Shown: positions 32,046-41,476, counted from the first letter of the stretch. The stretch is DNA of 64,000 nt from Opitutales bacterium (GCA_028280845.1 JANQKZ010000006.1:1-64000); one strand, 5' to 3'. Program-made: numbers and translations. The notes: a model not told the origin generated them from the sequence alone.

Positions 32046-34421
32046 ATGCTCTTAAAAGCTTCGACCAAAGAGGCCATCAAACCTCACAAGGTAACTATCG
32101 AATACGAAGACGCGACCGTTCGCATGTTCATGATCGCCTCCATCATCTGGGGGGCTGTCGGCATGCTGGTCGGCGTTCTGGTTGCCTTCCAGTTAAACTT
32201 TCACCAACTGAATCTGGGATTGGAGTGGTTGAATTTCGGTCGCTTACGGCCGCTTCACACGAATGGGGCCATCTTCGCCTTCGTCGGCAATATGATGTTC
32301 GCCGGGGTCTATCACTCGACGCAGCGCCTCTGCAAATGCCGTACGGCTTCCAAGACCTTATCCCTCATCCATTTCTGGGGTTGGCAGCTCATCATCGTTG
32401 GCGCAGCCATCACCCTTCCGATGGGGATCACCCAGAGCAAAGAATACGCTGAGTTGATCTGGCCCCTCGACATCATGGTCGCTGTCATTTGGGTCATCTT
32501 CGGCATCAACTTTTTCTGGACGCTGGCCAAGCGCAATGAGCCCAGCCTCTACGTCGCAATCTGGTTCTACATCGCCACCATCGTAACCGTCGCGATGTTG
32601 TATGTGGTCAACAACCTACAGCTGCCGACCAGCATCATGCATGGCTACTCAATTTATGCCGGGGTCCAGGACGCCCTTGTGCAGTGGTGGTACGGGCATA
32701 ATGCCGTAGCTTTCTTCCTCACCACCCCGATCCTCGGGATCATGTATTATTACATGCCAAAGGCCGCGAATCGCCCGGTCTATTCTTACCGGCTCTCCGT
32801 AGTTCACTTCTGGTCGCTGGTGTTCATCTATATCTGGGCCGGCCCTCACCATTTGCTCAACACCGCCCTGCCCCCCTGGCTTCAGGCCCTCGGAATGCTC
32901 TTCAGCCTCATGCTGTGGGCCCCCTCCTGGGGCGGTATGCTCAATGGCCTACTCACCCTTCGCGGCGCATGGGATAAGCTTCGCGAAGACCCCGTCCTCA
33001 AGTTCCTGGCCGCAGGAGTAACCTTTTATGGCATGGCTACGTTTGAAGGCCCCCTGCTTTCCATCAAGTCGGTCAATGCGCTCTCCCACTACTCGGATTG
33101 GACGATCGGCCACGTCCATGGTGGCACCCTGGGATGGAACGGGTTTATGGCGGCTGGCATGTTCTACTGGCTAGCTCCCCGCTTGTGGAAAACTAAGCTC
33201 TACTCAGTTGGCATGGCTAACCTGCACTTCTGGCTCAGCATGGTCGGCATCCTCCTGTACGTCGCCTCTATGTGGGTTTCCGGAATCACGCAAGGGTTGA
33301 TGTTGAACGCAACCGAAGCCGATGGCGCCCTCCTCAAATACCCGGACTTTGTTGAGACCCTGAATGCCATCCGGCCCATGATGCTGACCCGCGCAGTTGG
33401 CGGAACCCTCTACCTCATTGGGTGGTTCATGCTCATCTTCAATATCTTCAAAACCATCATGGGTAAGGAACCGGTAACGGAGAAGATCGACGTTATGGTG
33501 AGCGAAGACACGCTCTACCGCTCCTCCACGGTACGCGGCCTCATCAACTGGCCCCTCACCTACAGCCTCCTGCTCATCCTCTTTTCCACAGTCTGGTTCC
33601 TTGCGGATGGTCTCCTCATGATCCTCTCCCTCATGGCGAGTTTCGCGGTTGTCCTCATAGCTATCGTCCACTTCCAGTTTTCCGGAAAAAAGTGGGCCGA
33701 CTGGTACGACCGTTTCCTGGAAAACTCCATGGTCTTTACTGTCGTCACCTTCCTGGCCGTCGTCATTGGGGGCGCGGTACAAATCATTCCGTCCCTCACG
33801 ATCAATGCAGATAAAGTCATCATGGCGGAGGGACGGGTCCAGGGCTTGTACACTCCACTCGAACTGGCTGGCCGCGACATATATATCTCAGAAGGGTGTT
33901 ATAACTGCCATTCTCAAATGGTCCGTACCATGGTGCCCGACGTCCTCCGTTACGGAGACGGCGAGCGCTATTCCAAGATCGGGGATTCCATTTATGATCA
34001 TCCATTCCAGTGGGGGTCTAAACGCACCGGGCCCGATCTGGCCTTCGAGGGCGGAAAACGTCCGGATGTCTGGCATTACAACCACTTCCTGGACCCACGT
34101 TCCACGTCCCCTGGATCTAATATGCCGGCCTATCCATGGTTGTTTAAGCAGAAATTGAATGTAAATCAGCTCCCGTCCAAAATCAATACCCTGCGCATCC
34201 TCGGCAACCCCTACCCCGAAATGGACGATGAAACGATCATCACCCTCGCCCAGGAACAAGCTATGGAAATCACCCAGCGCCTCCTGCGGGATGGGGCCAT
34301 CGCCGATCCCGACACCAAAGTCATCGCCCTCATCGCCTATATGCAAAAACTGGGCAGCTACGAACAACCCTCCTTTGTCCCCGGCGCCAACGCCGACTCC
34401 TCCGTAGCGGCCCATGAGTAG
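32046..34421 (+). CDS. ccoNO: fused cbb3 cytochrome oxidase subunits I and II (CcoNO)
   Basis: ATG 32046 gives 791 residues. The first 480 or so are CcoN: a twelve-TM haem-copper core with His-rich motifs RLRPLHTNGAIFAF, WWYGHNAVAFFLTTP, WAGPHHLLNTALP and TIGHVHGGTLGWNGF. A further pair of TM helices joins it to CcoO, a membrane-anchored monohaem cytochrome c with GCYNCHSQMVRTM (Cys618) and the distal Met region GSNMPAYPWLF. The oxidase reduces O2 with high affinity. Separate ccoN and ccoO genes are the rule; a single frame spans both here with no stop. Confidence 0.95.
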   Translation: MLLKASTKEAIKPHKVTIEYEDATVRMFMIASIIWGAVGMLVGVLVAFQLNFHQLNLGLEWLNFGRLRPLHTNGAIFAFVGNMMFAGVYHSTQRLCKCRTASKTLSLIHFWGWQLIIVGAAITLPMGITQSKEYAELIWPLDIMVAVIWVIFGINFFWTLAKRNEPSLYVAIWFYIATIVTVAMLYVVNNLQLPTSIMHGYSIYAGVQDALVQWWYGHNAVAFFLTTPILGIMYYYMPKAANRPVYSYRLSVVHFWSLVFIYIWAGPHHLLNTALPPWLQALGMLFSLMLWAPSWGGMLNGLLTLRGAWDKLREDPVLKFLAAGVTFYGMATFEGPLLSIKSVNALSHYSDWTIGHVHGGTLGWNGFMAAGMFYWLAPRLWKTKLYSVGMANLHFWLSMVGILLYVASMWVSGITQGLMLNATEADGALLKYPDFVETLNAIRPMMLTRAVGGTLYLIGWFMLIFNIFKTIMGKEPVTEKIDVMVSEDTLYRSSTVRGLINWPLTYSLLLILFSTVWFLADGLLMILSLMASFAVVLIAIVHFQFSGKKWADWYDRFLENSMVFTVVTFLAVVIGGAVQIIPSLTINADKVIMAEGRVQGLYTPLELAGRDIYISEGCYNCHSQMVRTMVPDVLRYGDGERYSKIGDSIYDHPFQWGSKRTGPDLAFEGGKRPDVWHYNHFLDPRSTSPGSNMPAYPWLFKQKLNVNQLPSKINTLRILGNPYPEMDDETIITLAQEQAMEITQRLLRDGAIADPDTKVIALIAYMQKLGSYEQPSFVPGANADSSVAAHE

Positions 34422-34523
34422 CTGCTGAACCTGTCAGGTGAGGAGATCCCCCTCGACCGCTCCGCCCGCCCCATATTTTACATTCACAATTCACCTTTCC
34501 GAGACCCCAGACACTTTCTCCAT

Positions 34524-34712
34524 ATGTTCAAACGACTCATCCTCGAAGAATGGCAACAGTTCCTCCCCCTCCTCGGGTTTGCGATTGCCTTCATGGTGTT
34601 CGTCTTTCTTTCCATCCGCGCGATTCTCATGAAAAAGAGTGACGCCCAACGGATGGCTAACCTTCCCCTGGAAGATACCAACTCCCCATCGGAATCCAAA
34701 ACCCATGGCTGA
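34524..34712 (+). CDS. ccoQ: CcoQ/FixQ-like cbb3 small subunit
   Basis: A 62-residue protein with one TM helix (FLPLLGFAIAFMVFVFLSIRAILM) and a polar C-terminus ending in an Asn/Ser/Pro-rich tail. Its location between ccoNO and ccoP, and its size, fit CcoQ, which stabilises the oxidase complex. Its stop overlaps the ccoP start by 8 bp. A 102-bp spacer upstream contains short CATTCACAATTCAC-type repeats. Confidence 0.75.
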   Translation: MFKRLILEEWQQFLPLLGFAIAFMVFVFLSIRAILMKKSDAQRMANLPLEDTNSPSESKTHG

Positions 34713-35268
34713 TACTCCTCAACCTCCACGGCTCAAACGCGGACAAGTGGTCCTCCGGGAACACTCCTATGACGGGATTCAGGAATTTGACCAAAAGCTG
34801 CCCAACTGGTGGCTCTACACCCTCTACGGGGCCATCGTCTTTTCCATCGTTTACTGGTTCATTCTGTTTCAGGCCAATAACGGTCAGCATGATATTAATG
34901 ATATCGAAAACGCTATCAGCGACATTCAGGCTGCCCGCCTGGCCGCCCTGGGTTCTTTCGATGATCCAACCCTCTGGCAAATGAGCCAGAATCCCACCCT
35001 CATCGCCCGCGGAGAAGCGACCTACGTGACCCATTGCCAGGCCTGCCACCTGGCCTCCCTCAAAGGGAAAGATGAACCGGGCGGTATCGGGGAAAATCTG
35101 GTCGATGGCACCTGGAAATACGGCGGCACGCCCACCGAGGTCATGCATATCGTCCTCAAAGGTTCGCCAGATAAAGCCTCCGGTATGCAAGCCTGGGAAT
35201 CGCAGCTCGGGGCGGTCGCCTCTGCCGAGGTCGTCGCATACATCATGAGTCACCATACGGCGCCGTAG
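34705..35268 (+). CDS. ccoP: cbb3 oxidase subunit III (CcoP), single-haem form
   Basis: From ATG 34705 the product is 187 residues. It has the FixP N-terminal domain (SYDGIQEFDQKLPNWWLYTLY) and TM helix (GAIVFSIVYWFILF). A linker and then only one cytochrome c domain follow, with CQACH (Cys111) and axial-Met region SPDKASGMQAW. Canonical CcoP has two CxxCH haem sites and about 290-300 residues; the second is absent without any sign of a downstream remnant. The start overlaps ccoQ. It passes electrons to the CcoO haem. Confidence 0.9.
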   Translation: MADTPQPPRLKRGQVVLREHSYDGIQEFDQKLPNWWLYTLYGAIVFSIVYWFILFQANNGQHDINDIENAISDIQAARLAALGSFDDPTLWQMSQNPTLIARGEATYVTHCQACHLASLKGKDEPGGIGENLVDGTWKYGGTPTEVMHIVLKGSPDKASGMQAWESQLGAVASAEVVAYIMSHHTAP

Positions 35269-35376
35269 GCGCCGCCCGGTGTCTAGGGCCGAGTGCCTAG
35301 TGTCTAGGGCGATAATCGCAAAGCCTAAGACATGAGCCTTAGACCAAATCCAAAGATGCGCACGCCTTACCCGTCA

Positions 35377-35404
35377 CTAGACACCAGATACTAGACACCA
35401 GATA
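35377..35404. repeat. two tandem copies of CTAGACACCAGATA
   Basis: Two exact 14-bp units lie immediately upstream of ccoG. Inverted partial copies (GTGTCTAGGG, GTGCCTAGTGTCTAGGG) lie 100 bp before, just after ccoP. A related TAGACAC cluster sits upstream of ccoI at 39057-39094. Confidence 0.8.
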
Positions 35405-35413
35405 CCTTCCCTC

Positions 35414-36862
35414 ATGGCGCGACGAAGCCCCAACATCGATTCTGTCACGACCATCGCAGATGATGGCTCGAGAAATTTTCTGCATCCTCACGATGTGAAG
35501 GGAAATTTTACGAATGCCCGCCGGGCTTTCGCTCTCATACTGATCGGGATTTACTTTTCCCTACCCTTCATTCCCATTAACGGATACCCCGCCGTCTTTC
35601 TCGATGTCATGAACCGGCGATTCCACCTCTTCGGCCTCACTTTTGCCGCACAGGACCTCTGGCTCGCCTTTTTCTTCATTTCAGGCCTCGGTTTCTTCTT
35701 GTTTTTCATAACATCGCTGCTCGGACGGCTCTGGTGTGGATGGGCCTGTCCGCATAGCGTATTCCTCGAACAGGTCTATCGCCCCATCGAACGCCTCTTC
35801 GAAGGACCCGCCGCCCAGCAGAAGAAGCTGGATCAACTTCCATGGACCAATGGTGAGAAACTGGCGAAACGTGGCTCCAAGATCCTCGTCTTTTTTCTCC
35901 TTTCGACGGTCATTGCCCACTTCTTCCTGGCCTACTTTTTATCCATTCCACAGCTCTGGAGTTGGATCGCCCAGGGCCCTGTCGCCCATCCTCAGTCATT
36001 TATCTTTGTTACGGTTTCTACTGCCATCATCGCCTTCAACTTCACCTGGTTCCGGGAACAGCTTTGCATCGTCATTTGTCCCTATGGCCGCTTTCAATCC
36101 GCCCTCATCGACGATGACACCATGGTCATCGGATACGATGAAACGCGGGGGGAACCTCGTGGAAAGTCAAATAAGGACCCCCAGAAATTCGGAGACTGTA
36201 TTGCCTGCAATCGATGTGTCCAGGTCTGCCCGACAGGCATCGATATCCGCCAGGGCCTCCAGCTGGAATGTATTGGCTGCGCCAACTGCATTGATGCCTG
36301 CAATGAGATCATGGACCACGAGGGCAAGCCGAGAGGGCTCGTGCGCTACGACTCCCTGAACGGTTTAAAAGGCAAGAAGCGACAGTTCATCCGGCCCCGC
36401 TTGTTCCTCTACGCTTTTCTCCTCCTGCTCGGTGTTGGCGTCATGACCTTCTCCTTTACCAAGCTGCGCCCAGCCAACATGCAGGTCATGCGGATGCAGG
36501 GCATGCCCTACTACCTGACCGACGATTACCTTCGAAACCAATTTCAGGTTCGGGTCATCAACAAGAAAACAGAACCCATTCAGATTGGAGTCTCGGTGGA
36601 TAGCGATATCCAGAATATGGAAATCACGGGTTTGGTCGGAGACATCACCCTTGCTCCTGAAACCGAAGATGTCCGGACTCTCATTCTGCTGGTTCCCAGA
36701 GGCGAGTGGGCCGGGAAATTCCCTGCTACGGTCAATCTGGCCGGAATCAGTCCCAATGGAAACACCTTTAACATCTCAAAAGACATCGAATTCCTCGGCC
36801 CCGATCCGGAGCTCCTGAAGCGATTGGACGCCCAGGAGACGCAAACCAATCCTTCGGATTGA
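35414..36862 (+). CDS. ccoG: cytochrome oxidase accessory protein CcoG (FixG)
   Basis: The 482-residue protein has about five TM helices, the membrane motif GRLWCGWACPHSVFLEQVYRP, and two ferredoxin-like cysteine clusters, CIACNRCVQVCP and CIGCANCIDACN, for two [4Fe-4S] centres. A periplasmic Ig-like C-terminal domain runs from about residue 340. CcoG reduces copper for insertion into cbb3 oxidase. It is part of the cco operon, 145 bp after ccoP across the TAGACAC repeat spacer. Confidence 0.93.
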   Translation: MARRSPNIDSVTTIADDGSRNFLHPHDVKGNFTNARRAFALILIGIYFSLPFIPINGYPAVFLDVMNRRFHLFGLTFAAQDLWLAFFFISGLGFFLFFITSLLGRLWCGWACPHSVFLEQVYRPIERLFEGPAAQQKKLDQLPWTNGEKLAKRGSKILVFFLLSTVIAHFFLAYFLSIPQLWSWIAQGPVAHPQSFIFVTVSTAIIAFNFTWFREQLCIVICPYGRFQSALIDDDTMVIGYDETRGEPRGKSNKDPQKFGDCIACNRCVQVCPTGIDIRQGLQLECIGCANCIDACNEIMDHEGKPRGLVRYDSLNGLKGKKRQFIRPRLFLYAFLLLLGVGVMTFSFTKLRPANMQVMRMQGMPYYLTDDYLRNQFQVRVINKKTEPIQIGVSVDSDIQNMEITGLVGDITLAPETEDVRTLILLVPRGEWAGKFPATVNLAGISPNGNTFNISKDIEFLGPDPELLKRLDAQETQTNPSD

Positions 36863-36974
36863 AAAAACCTGGATCATAAATTGTGATGGGGTGCTGGTTC
36901 TCCCCTTCATTTATCCTCACATCCTATAATTCACATTTTCTTACATCTGATTTCCGGTTCCTGACCCCTGTAAA

Positions 36975-37109
36975 ATGAACCCCTTTAAAAAACGCCCGTG
37001 GCTTTGGGTCGTGGTCGCCTTCATCCTTCTCATCGCGGCCTGGACTACCCTGATTACCATCTCCGTTAAAAACCAGCCGGAGATGGTAGAAATAGACGCC
37101 GGACCTTAG
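36975..37109 (+). CDS. miniature CcoH/FixH-like single-TM protein
   Basis: A 44-residue ORF between ccoG and the TauE/DsbD-like gene, where ccoH normally lies. It reads MNPFKKRPWLWVVV at the N-terminus, has one TM helix (about 9-30) and a short ISVKNQPEMVEIDAGP periplasmic tail. FixH/CcoH proteins are usually about 150 residues with an N-terminal helix and a large periplasmic domain. Here only the helix segment remains, ending in a proper TAG. Basic residues before the helix suit an N-in topology. Name given by position and topology only. Confidence 0.6.
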   Translation: MNPFKKRPWLWVVVAFILLIAAWTTLITISVKNQPEMVEIDAGP

Positions 37110-37198
37110 GGGTGTTTTCAGATATCAGAACCTCGACACTAGCATCCAGTATCCAGCAACTGACTCACCGCACATCGACCACCGGCCCCCTTCACCCC

Positions 37199-37894
37199 AT
37201 GTATTCTATCGACACCCTCAACAATGGACTCATGGCCCTCATCGCGGGCCTGATCATTAGTCCCCATTGTATCGGGATGTGCGGCCCCTTGGTGTGCTCT
37301 ATACTTCCCTTGAAAGCAGGAACCGGCCATATGGAAACCAGTAAGGCTCTTTACCACTTGGGACGAGCCTTGTCCTATACCTTGATCGGCGCCCTCGCCG
37401 GAAGCATTGGTCTGGGCCTGGTCTCTGCCTTCGGTTTACAACCTATCCGGTATTTTCCCTGGGTGCTGCTCGTGTTTTTCCTGCTCTTCGCCTTTGGCCT
37501 GGATAGATGGCTACCCGCCGTTCCCGGCTTAAAATCCGGCCTGTCCCGAATAAACCGGTGGATTCACCAGATTGCTGGTCCCATGCGGGGCTTGGGTCTT
37601 GGCCTGGCAACGCCCGCCCTGCCCTGTGCCCCCCTCTACAGTGTATTCTGGGTCGCCATGGTCTCCGGCTCCCCTCTACTGGGAGCGGAGATTGCCCTCG
37701 GGTTCGCCCTCGGCACGATTCCCCTTCTGTGGGTCAGCCAGCACGCCTATCAACGGTTCCGAGATAAGCTGGGGCGCCGGTGGCTTATCCTCCTCCAACG
37801 GGGTTTTGCCCTGATCGCGGCGGGCCTCATCTTCTTCCGCGTCCTCGTAGCCGGCGGAGATCCTCTCGCCGTAGAACTCTGCACCTTCGGCTGA
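37199..37894 (+). CDS. TauE/SafE (DsbD-like) membrane protein of the cco cluster
   Basis: ATG 37199 gives 231 residues; the frame extends to 37112 but that part is not membrane-like. About six TM helices are visible. The conserved ISPHCIGMCGPLVCSILP at residues 22-39 and GLGLATPALPCAPLYSVFW are the marks of the DsbD_2/sulfite-exporter-like family often found next to ccoGH. Members are implicated in copper or thiol traffic for cbb3 assembly. The conserved cysteines of GMCGP are present. Confidence 0.85.
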   Translation: MYSIDTLNNGLMALIAGLIISPHCIGMCGPLVCSILPLKAGTGHMETSKALYHLGRALSYTLIGALAGSIGLGLVSAFGLQPIRYFPWVLLVFFLLFAFGLDRWLPAVPGLKSGLSRINRWIHQIAGPMRGLGLGLATPALPCAPLYSVFWVAMVSGSPLLGAEIALGFALGTIPLLWVSQHAYQRFRDKLGRRWLILLQRGFALIAAGLIFFRVLVAGGDPLAVELCTFG

Positions 37895-38183
37895 CCCCCC
37901 CCGGCAGAGATAAAAGAAATCAAAAGAAAACTCGTGCTCGCGACCTGCCGGAACAGCCGATAGTGCGGGCCTGTGATTGAGGGACCCTCGATTGAATCCA
38001 GTCACGCGCAAGCCGCCTCTCCAGGTCATTAGGATTGAATTTCGGTTTGCTCCGCCATCACCGCGGCACTCCATCTATTTAGAGACCGGGGATGAGCAAG
38101 AAGTCCAACGCCAGTCCGTCGGAACCTCCAGCAAAAGAGAAGGCAGCATCCGCTATCCCGGATCCTGCCTCCCGTATCGAGAT

Positions 38184-38843
38184 TCAAACTCCTCCTGCCA
38201 TGGCTCGAGCCCAGGCCAACCGTTGGTCGCCGACACCCTCCACCGTTTCCAGCCGTAGCTGCCTGAGAACATTCAGAGCCTTTGGCTCTCCAAGGCCCAG
38301 GTAGAGCAGGAAGGCAAATGTGATGTAACCTGTCCGGTGTATGCCGGCTGAGCAGTGCAAGTAATACTGGCCCCCCTTATCAAGATTGGATTGCCACTCC
38401 GCAAAAACGGCTCTCAGGGTGTGGAGTCGATCCGGATCCAGTTGTTTTGCGGAATCCATCGGAAACCAATCCCAATACATGCCAACAGCGTCTACGATTG
38501 ATTTCACCTGCAAAGCCCCTTCACTTTCAGCCAGCAGAGTAACGACATGGGTGCAGCCCTGTTTCTTCAAGTCACCCACCAATTTCTTTCCAGGGCGATG
38601 ACCAATGGCAAAATATCCGCCTCCTATCTTAACCCAATCCACAAACTCCATCGCCTTTACCTGGCTAAGTACCTTTCGGAGCGCCCCGATGAGGCTACCC
38701 AGCTCTTTTCTCTGATCAGGGTTCCGTTTCAACGCAACTTGCAGGTCCTCGTGCAACGCTTCTCCCTCTCGCAAAAAAGCGGCAGGGTCACCTGTAACGC
38801 TGGCAGCGGACAGATCGGCGATACGTTGTTCAAATTCAGTCAT
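38184..38843 (-). CDS. dual-specificity-type protein tyrosine phosphatase
   Basis: The 219-residue protein has an N-terminal helical region (about 1-65) and a phosphatase domain with the P-loop HCSAGIHRTG (Cys164, Arg170). A DxxxK-like candidate general acid Asp130 lies in WFPMDSA. Cysteine-dependent phosphatases of this type dephosphorylate phosphotyrosine or phosphoserine, or sometimes phosphoinositides or RNA 5' ends. It is encoded on the opposite strand between the cco accessory gene and ccoI, which it separates. It may be an insertion into the cluster. Confidence 0.85.
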   Translation of the reverse strand: MTEFEQRIADLSAASVTGDPAAFLREGEALHEDLQVALKRNPDQRKELGSLIGALRKVLSQVKAMEFVDWVKIGGGYFAIGHRPGKKLVGDLKKQGCTHVVTLLAESEGALQVKSIVDAVGMYWDWFPMDSAKQLDPDRLHTLRAVFAEWQSNLDKGGQYYLHCSAGIHRTGYITFAFLLYLGLGEPKALNVLRQLRLETVEGVGDQRLAWARAMAGGV

Positions 38844-39056
38844 AGCTCTGTGGGATGAAGACCAATAGTATTCGCTTAAACGGTTTCAAACCCGGACCTT
38901 GCATCGCGGATCATAAATTCCATTTACAGCTGCAGGGCCTGCGCTTGATTCACCTAAGGTATACCCCAACGTAGGCCCTACAAATCAATTTGGAGGCTGA
39001 ACAAGGGAACAATCGGCATCCAGAATCCGTAGCTTTATGAAGAATGGGTCCCCCTA

Positions 39057-39094
39057 CTAGACACTAGACACCAGGCAGCAGACACTAGACACTA
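39057..39094. repeat. CTAGACA-type repeat cluster upstream of ccoI
   Basis: The segment CTAGACACTAGACACCAGG, a CAGCAGACACTAGACACTA continuation and the same core as at 35377-35404 lie 13 bp before the ccoI start. Such clusters occur before two genes of the same cluster in this window. Confidence 0.7.
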
Positions 39095-39106
39095 TTTCAT
39101 TCCTCA

Positions 39107-41476
39107 ATGCCCATTCTGAACCAAGCCACCTGCCAACATTGCGGCACCCCGTATACTCCGAAATCAGCAGATTCGGGGTTCTGCTGTAATGGATGCGAAT
39201 ATGTTTACCAGTTGATCAATGAGGAACACCTGGAGCGCTATTATGATTTAAAGGATAAAACGACCGCCCCGATCAAATCTTCCGTATTTCAACCACAGGA
39301 TTATCAGTGGTTGCGCGAAGCCCAGCAGAGGGCGGAAGCCTCAGCCAGCGGTTCCATTGCCAGCCTCAACCTGGACCTCCAGGGTATCTCCTGCATCGGT
39401 TGCGTCTGGTTGATCGAAAAACTTTATCTCCGCCACCCGGGCAGCGCCAAAATCAACCTCAATCCGCAACTCGGTCTCGTAGAGCTCTATTGGAAGACCG
39501 GATCTCTGGACCTCGTCGAAGTGGCCGAGGAAGTCCAGCAATTCGGCTACCTGCTTGGCCCCACAAAAGGAAAACCACCCTCAGAGGCCCGCCAGCTCAC
39601 TTTGAAAATCGGCCTCACTGGCGCCTTCGTCCTCAACGCCATGCTCTTCACCCTGCCCCGTTATCTGGGCATGGAGGCCGACTTTGCCCTGGCCGATCTC
39701 TTTGAGTTGCTCACCTTGCTCTTTGCCTCGCTCAGTATGGCAATCGGCGGATCCTACTTCATAAAACGGGCCGCCCAGAGCCTGCGACTCGGTGTCCTGC
39801 ATATCGACTTCCCCATTGCATTGGGAATCTGTGCGGCCTATCTCGGCAGTGTCTATGGCTGGATCGTGCGAAACCCAGCCTTTCTCTATTTTGATTTTGT
39901 TGCCCTTTTCATCTTCCTCATGCTCGTGGGACGCTATGCCCAGGAATGGGCCTTGGAAAAAAACCGGAATAACCTCCTTTCTGCCCGACCACAGGCTCAA
40001 CCCGTTCGTCTCCCTGATGGCGAAGAACAATCCGCAGAGGACCTGAAGAAAGGCCTCCATTACGAAATTGCGCCCGGGCAACAAGTGCCGGTCTCAAGCT
40101 CCATGGAATCTCCCGAGGGCATTTTCAGCTTCGAATGGATCACGGGGGAGTCCGAACCCCATTTAAGGAAAACCGCCCAACCGCTCCCCAGTGGCGCCCG
40201 CAATCTGGGGAACCAACCCGTTCGTTTAAAAGCAGAAGAGGACTGGACTGACTCCCTCTTATCCCGGCTCACGCGTTTTGATGAAGAGGAACAGTTTCGC
40301 GACCTGCGCTTCGAGAAGATCCTCAAACTCTACATCATCGTGGTGTTGATACTGGCCAGCCTAGGTCTGCTCGCCTGGGCCTTCTGGCTCAACAATCCAA
40401 TACAGGGCTTTCAGACCGCCATTTCCCTGCTCGTCGTGTCCTGTCCCTGTGCCCTCGGAGTCGCGCTTCCCCTGGCCCATGAAATGGCTACGGCCCATCT
40501 TCGCTGGAAAGGCATCTTCCTTCGGTCTCCCGCCATATGGCCTCGCCTGTCTAAGGTGTCCCAGCTTATTTTTGATAAAACCGGAACCCTCACTTATGAC
40601 AATCCTGAGCTTCAGCAGGCCGAGCGGCTCAAAGAACTGTCGGACCTCGAATCCAGCGTCCTGTATCATATGGTCGCCGTAAGCTACCATCCCATTAGCC
40701 GTACACTGAAAGAACACCTGCTTACCTTGTACCCGAGCCTGCGACGCGAGCGTCCCCCGCCCGATTTAGAAATCGCCGAAATTGTGGGACAGGGCATGCA
40801 GGCGACCTCGAAGGGCGACCTTTATCGACTCGGTCGACCTTCCTGGGCCTATCCGCCCGATCAGGATCAGGTCGATACCGCCTTTTCGCTGAATGGGGAA
40901 CGCATCAGCGGTTTTCGCTTCTCCGATGCCGTTCGGGAAAATGCCAAGGAGGAAATCGAGCAACTCGCCCGAAAGGGTTACGGGATCTGGGTGCTCAGCG
41001 GAGATCGAAAGTCCAAGGTGCTGGAAATGGCTGACTGGCTCACATTGGATCCCGCCCGCTTTCTTTTCGAACAAAAGCCGGAAGATAAAGCCGATTGGAT
41101 TCGAAAACATGCCCCCAATTCTGCGATGATGATTGGAGATGGCGCTAACGATGCCCTCGCCTTCGAGGTCGCCCAGGTTACCGCCACCCCCGTGATCGAC
41201 AAAAACCTGCTCGAACAACGCTGCGACTTTTACTTTTTGGGAAGAGGCCTCGATGCCATTCGCACCTTATTGACCACGCACACGGGCAAACAGAAACTCC
41301 AACGGCGCGTGTTTCGTTTCACGCTCATATACAATCTCCTGGCCGCGGCTCTTTGTCTTGCAGGGGAGATGGAGCCCTTGCTCGCCGCCATCCTTATGCC
41401 CATTAGTTCACTCATCTCCCTCGCTATGGTTGTGCTTCACTTTAAATGGAATTCCTCTAAACAGGAGTTCTCTTAA
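39107..41476 (+). CDS. ccoI: copper-transporting P-type ATPase of the cbb3 cluster (CcoI/FixI)
   Basis: The 789-residue protein begins with a Cys-rich domain (CQHCGTPYTPKSADSGFCC, CNGCEYVY) and a heavy-metal-associated fold (GISCIGCVWLIEKL). P1B ATPase motifs follow: TGESEP, metal-binding SCPCALG (Cys446, Cys448), phosphorylated Asp490 in DKTGTLT, the HP motif (VSYHPISRTL), and GDGANDA. CcoI delivers copper for the cbb3 active site. The repeat cluster and inverted phosphatase gene separate it from the rest of the operon. Confidence 0.93.
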   Translation: MPILNQATCQHCGTPYTPKSADSGFCCNGCEYVYQLINEEHLERYYDLKDKTTAPIKSSVFQPQDYQWLREAQQRAEASASGSIASLNLDLQGISCIGCVWLIEKLYLRHPGSAKINLNPQLGLVELYWKTGSLDLVEVAEEVQQFGYLLGPTKGKPPSEARQLTLKIGLTGAFVLNAMLFTLPRYLGMEADFALADLFELLTLLFASLSMAIGGSYFIKRAAQSLRLGVLHIDFPIALGICAAYLGSVYGWIVRNPAFLYFDFVALFIFLMLVGRYAQEWALEKNRNNLLSARPQAQPVRLPDGEEQSAEDLKKGLHYEIAPGQQVPVSSSMESPEGIFSFEWITGESEPHLRKTAQPLPSGARNLGNQPVRLKAEEDWTDSLLSRLTRFDEEEQFRDLRFEKILKLYIIVVLILASLGLLAWAFWLNNPIQGFQTAISLLVVSCPCALGVALPLAHEMATAHLRWKGIFLRSPAIWPRLSKVSQLIFDKTGTLTYDNPELQQAERLKELSDLESSVLYHMVAVSYHPISRTLKEHLLTLYPSLRRERPPPDLEIAEIVGQGMQATSKGDLYRLGRPSWAYPPDQDQVDTAFSLNGERISGFRFSDAVRENAKEEIEQLARKGYGIWVLSGDRKSKVLEMADWLTLDPARFLFEQKPEDKADWIRKHAPNSAMMIGDGANDALAFEVAQVTATPVIDKNLLEQRCDFYFLGRGLDAIRTLLTTHTGKQKLQRRVFRFTLIYNLLAAALCLAGEMEPLLAAILMPISSLISLAMVVLHFKWNSSKQEFS

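Noticed and set aside
33204-33782. 192-codon minus-strand ORF in ccoNO
   Set aside because: It is opposite conserved oxidase sequence and very acidic/His-rich without a fold; it is an antisense shadow.
38092-38304. 70-codon plus-strand ORF
   Set aside because: It overlaps the phosphatase 3' end and has only Ser/Pro/Arg-rich low-complexity sequence.
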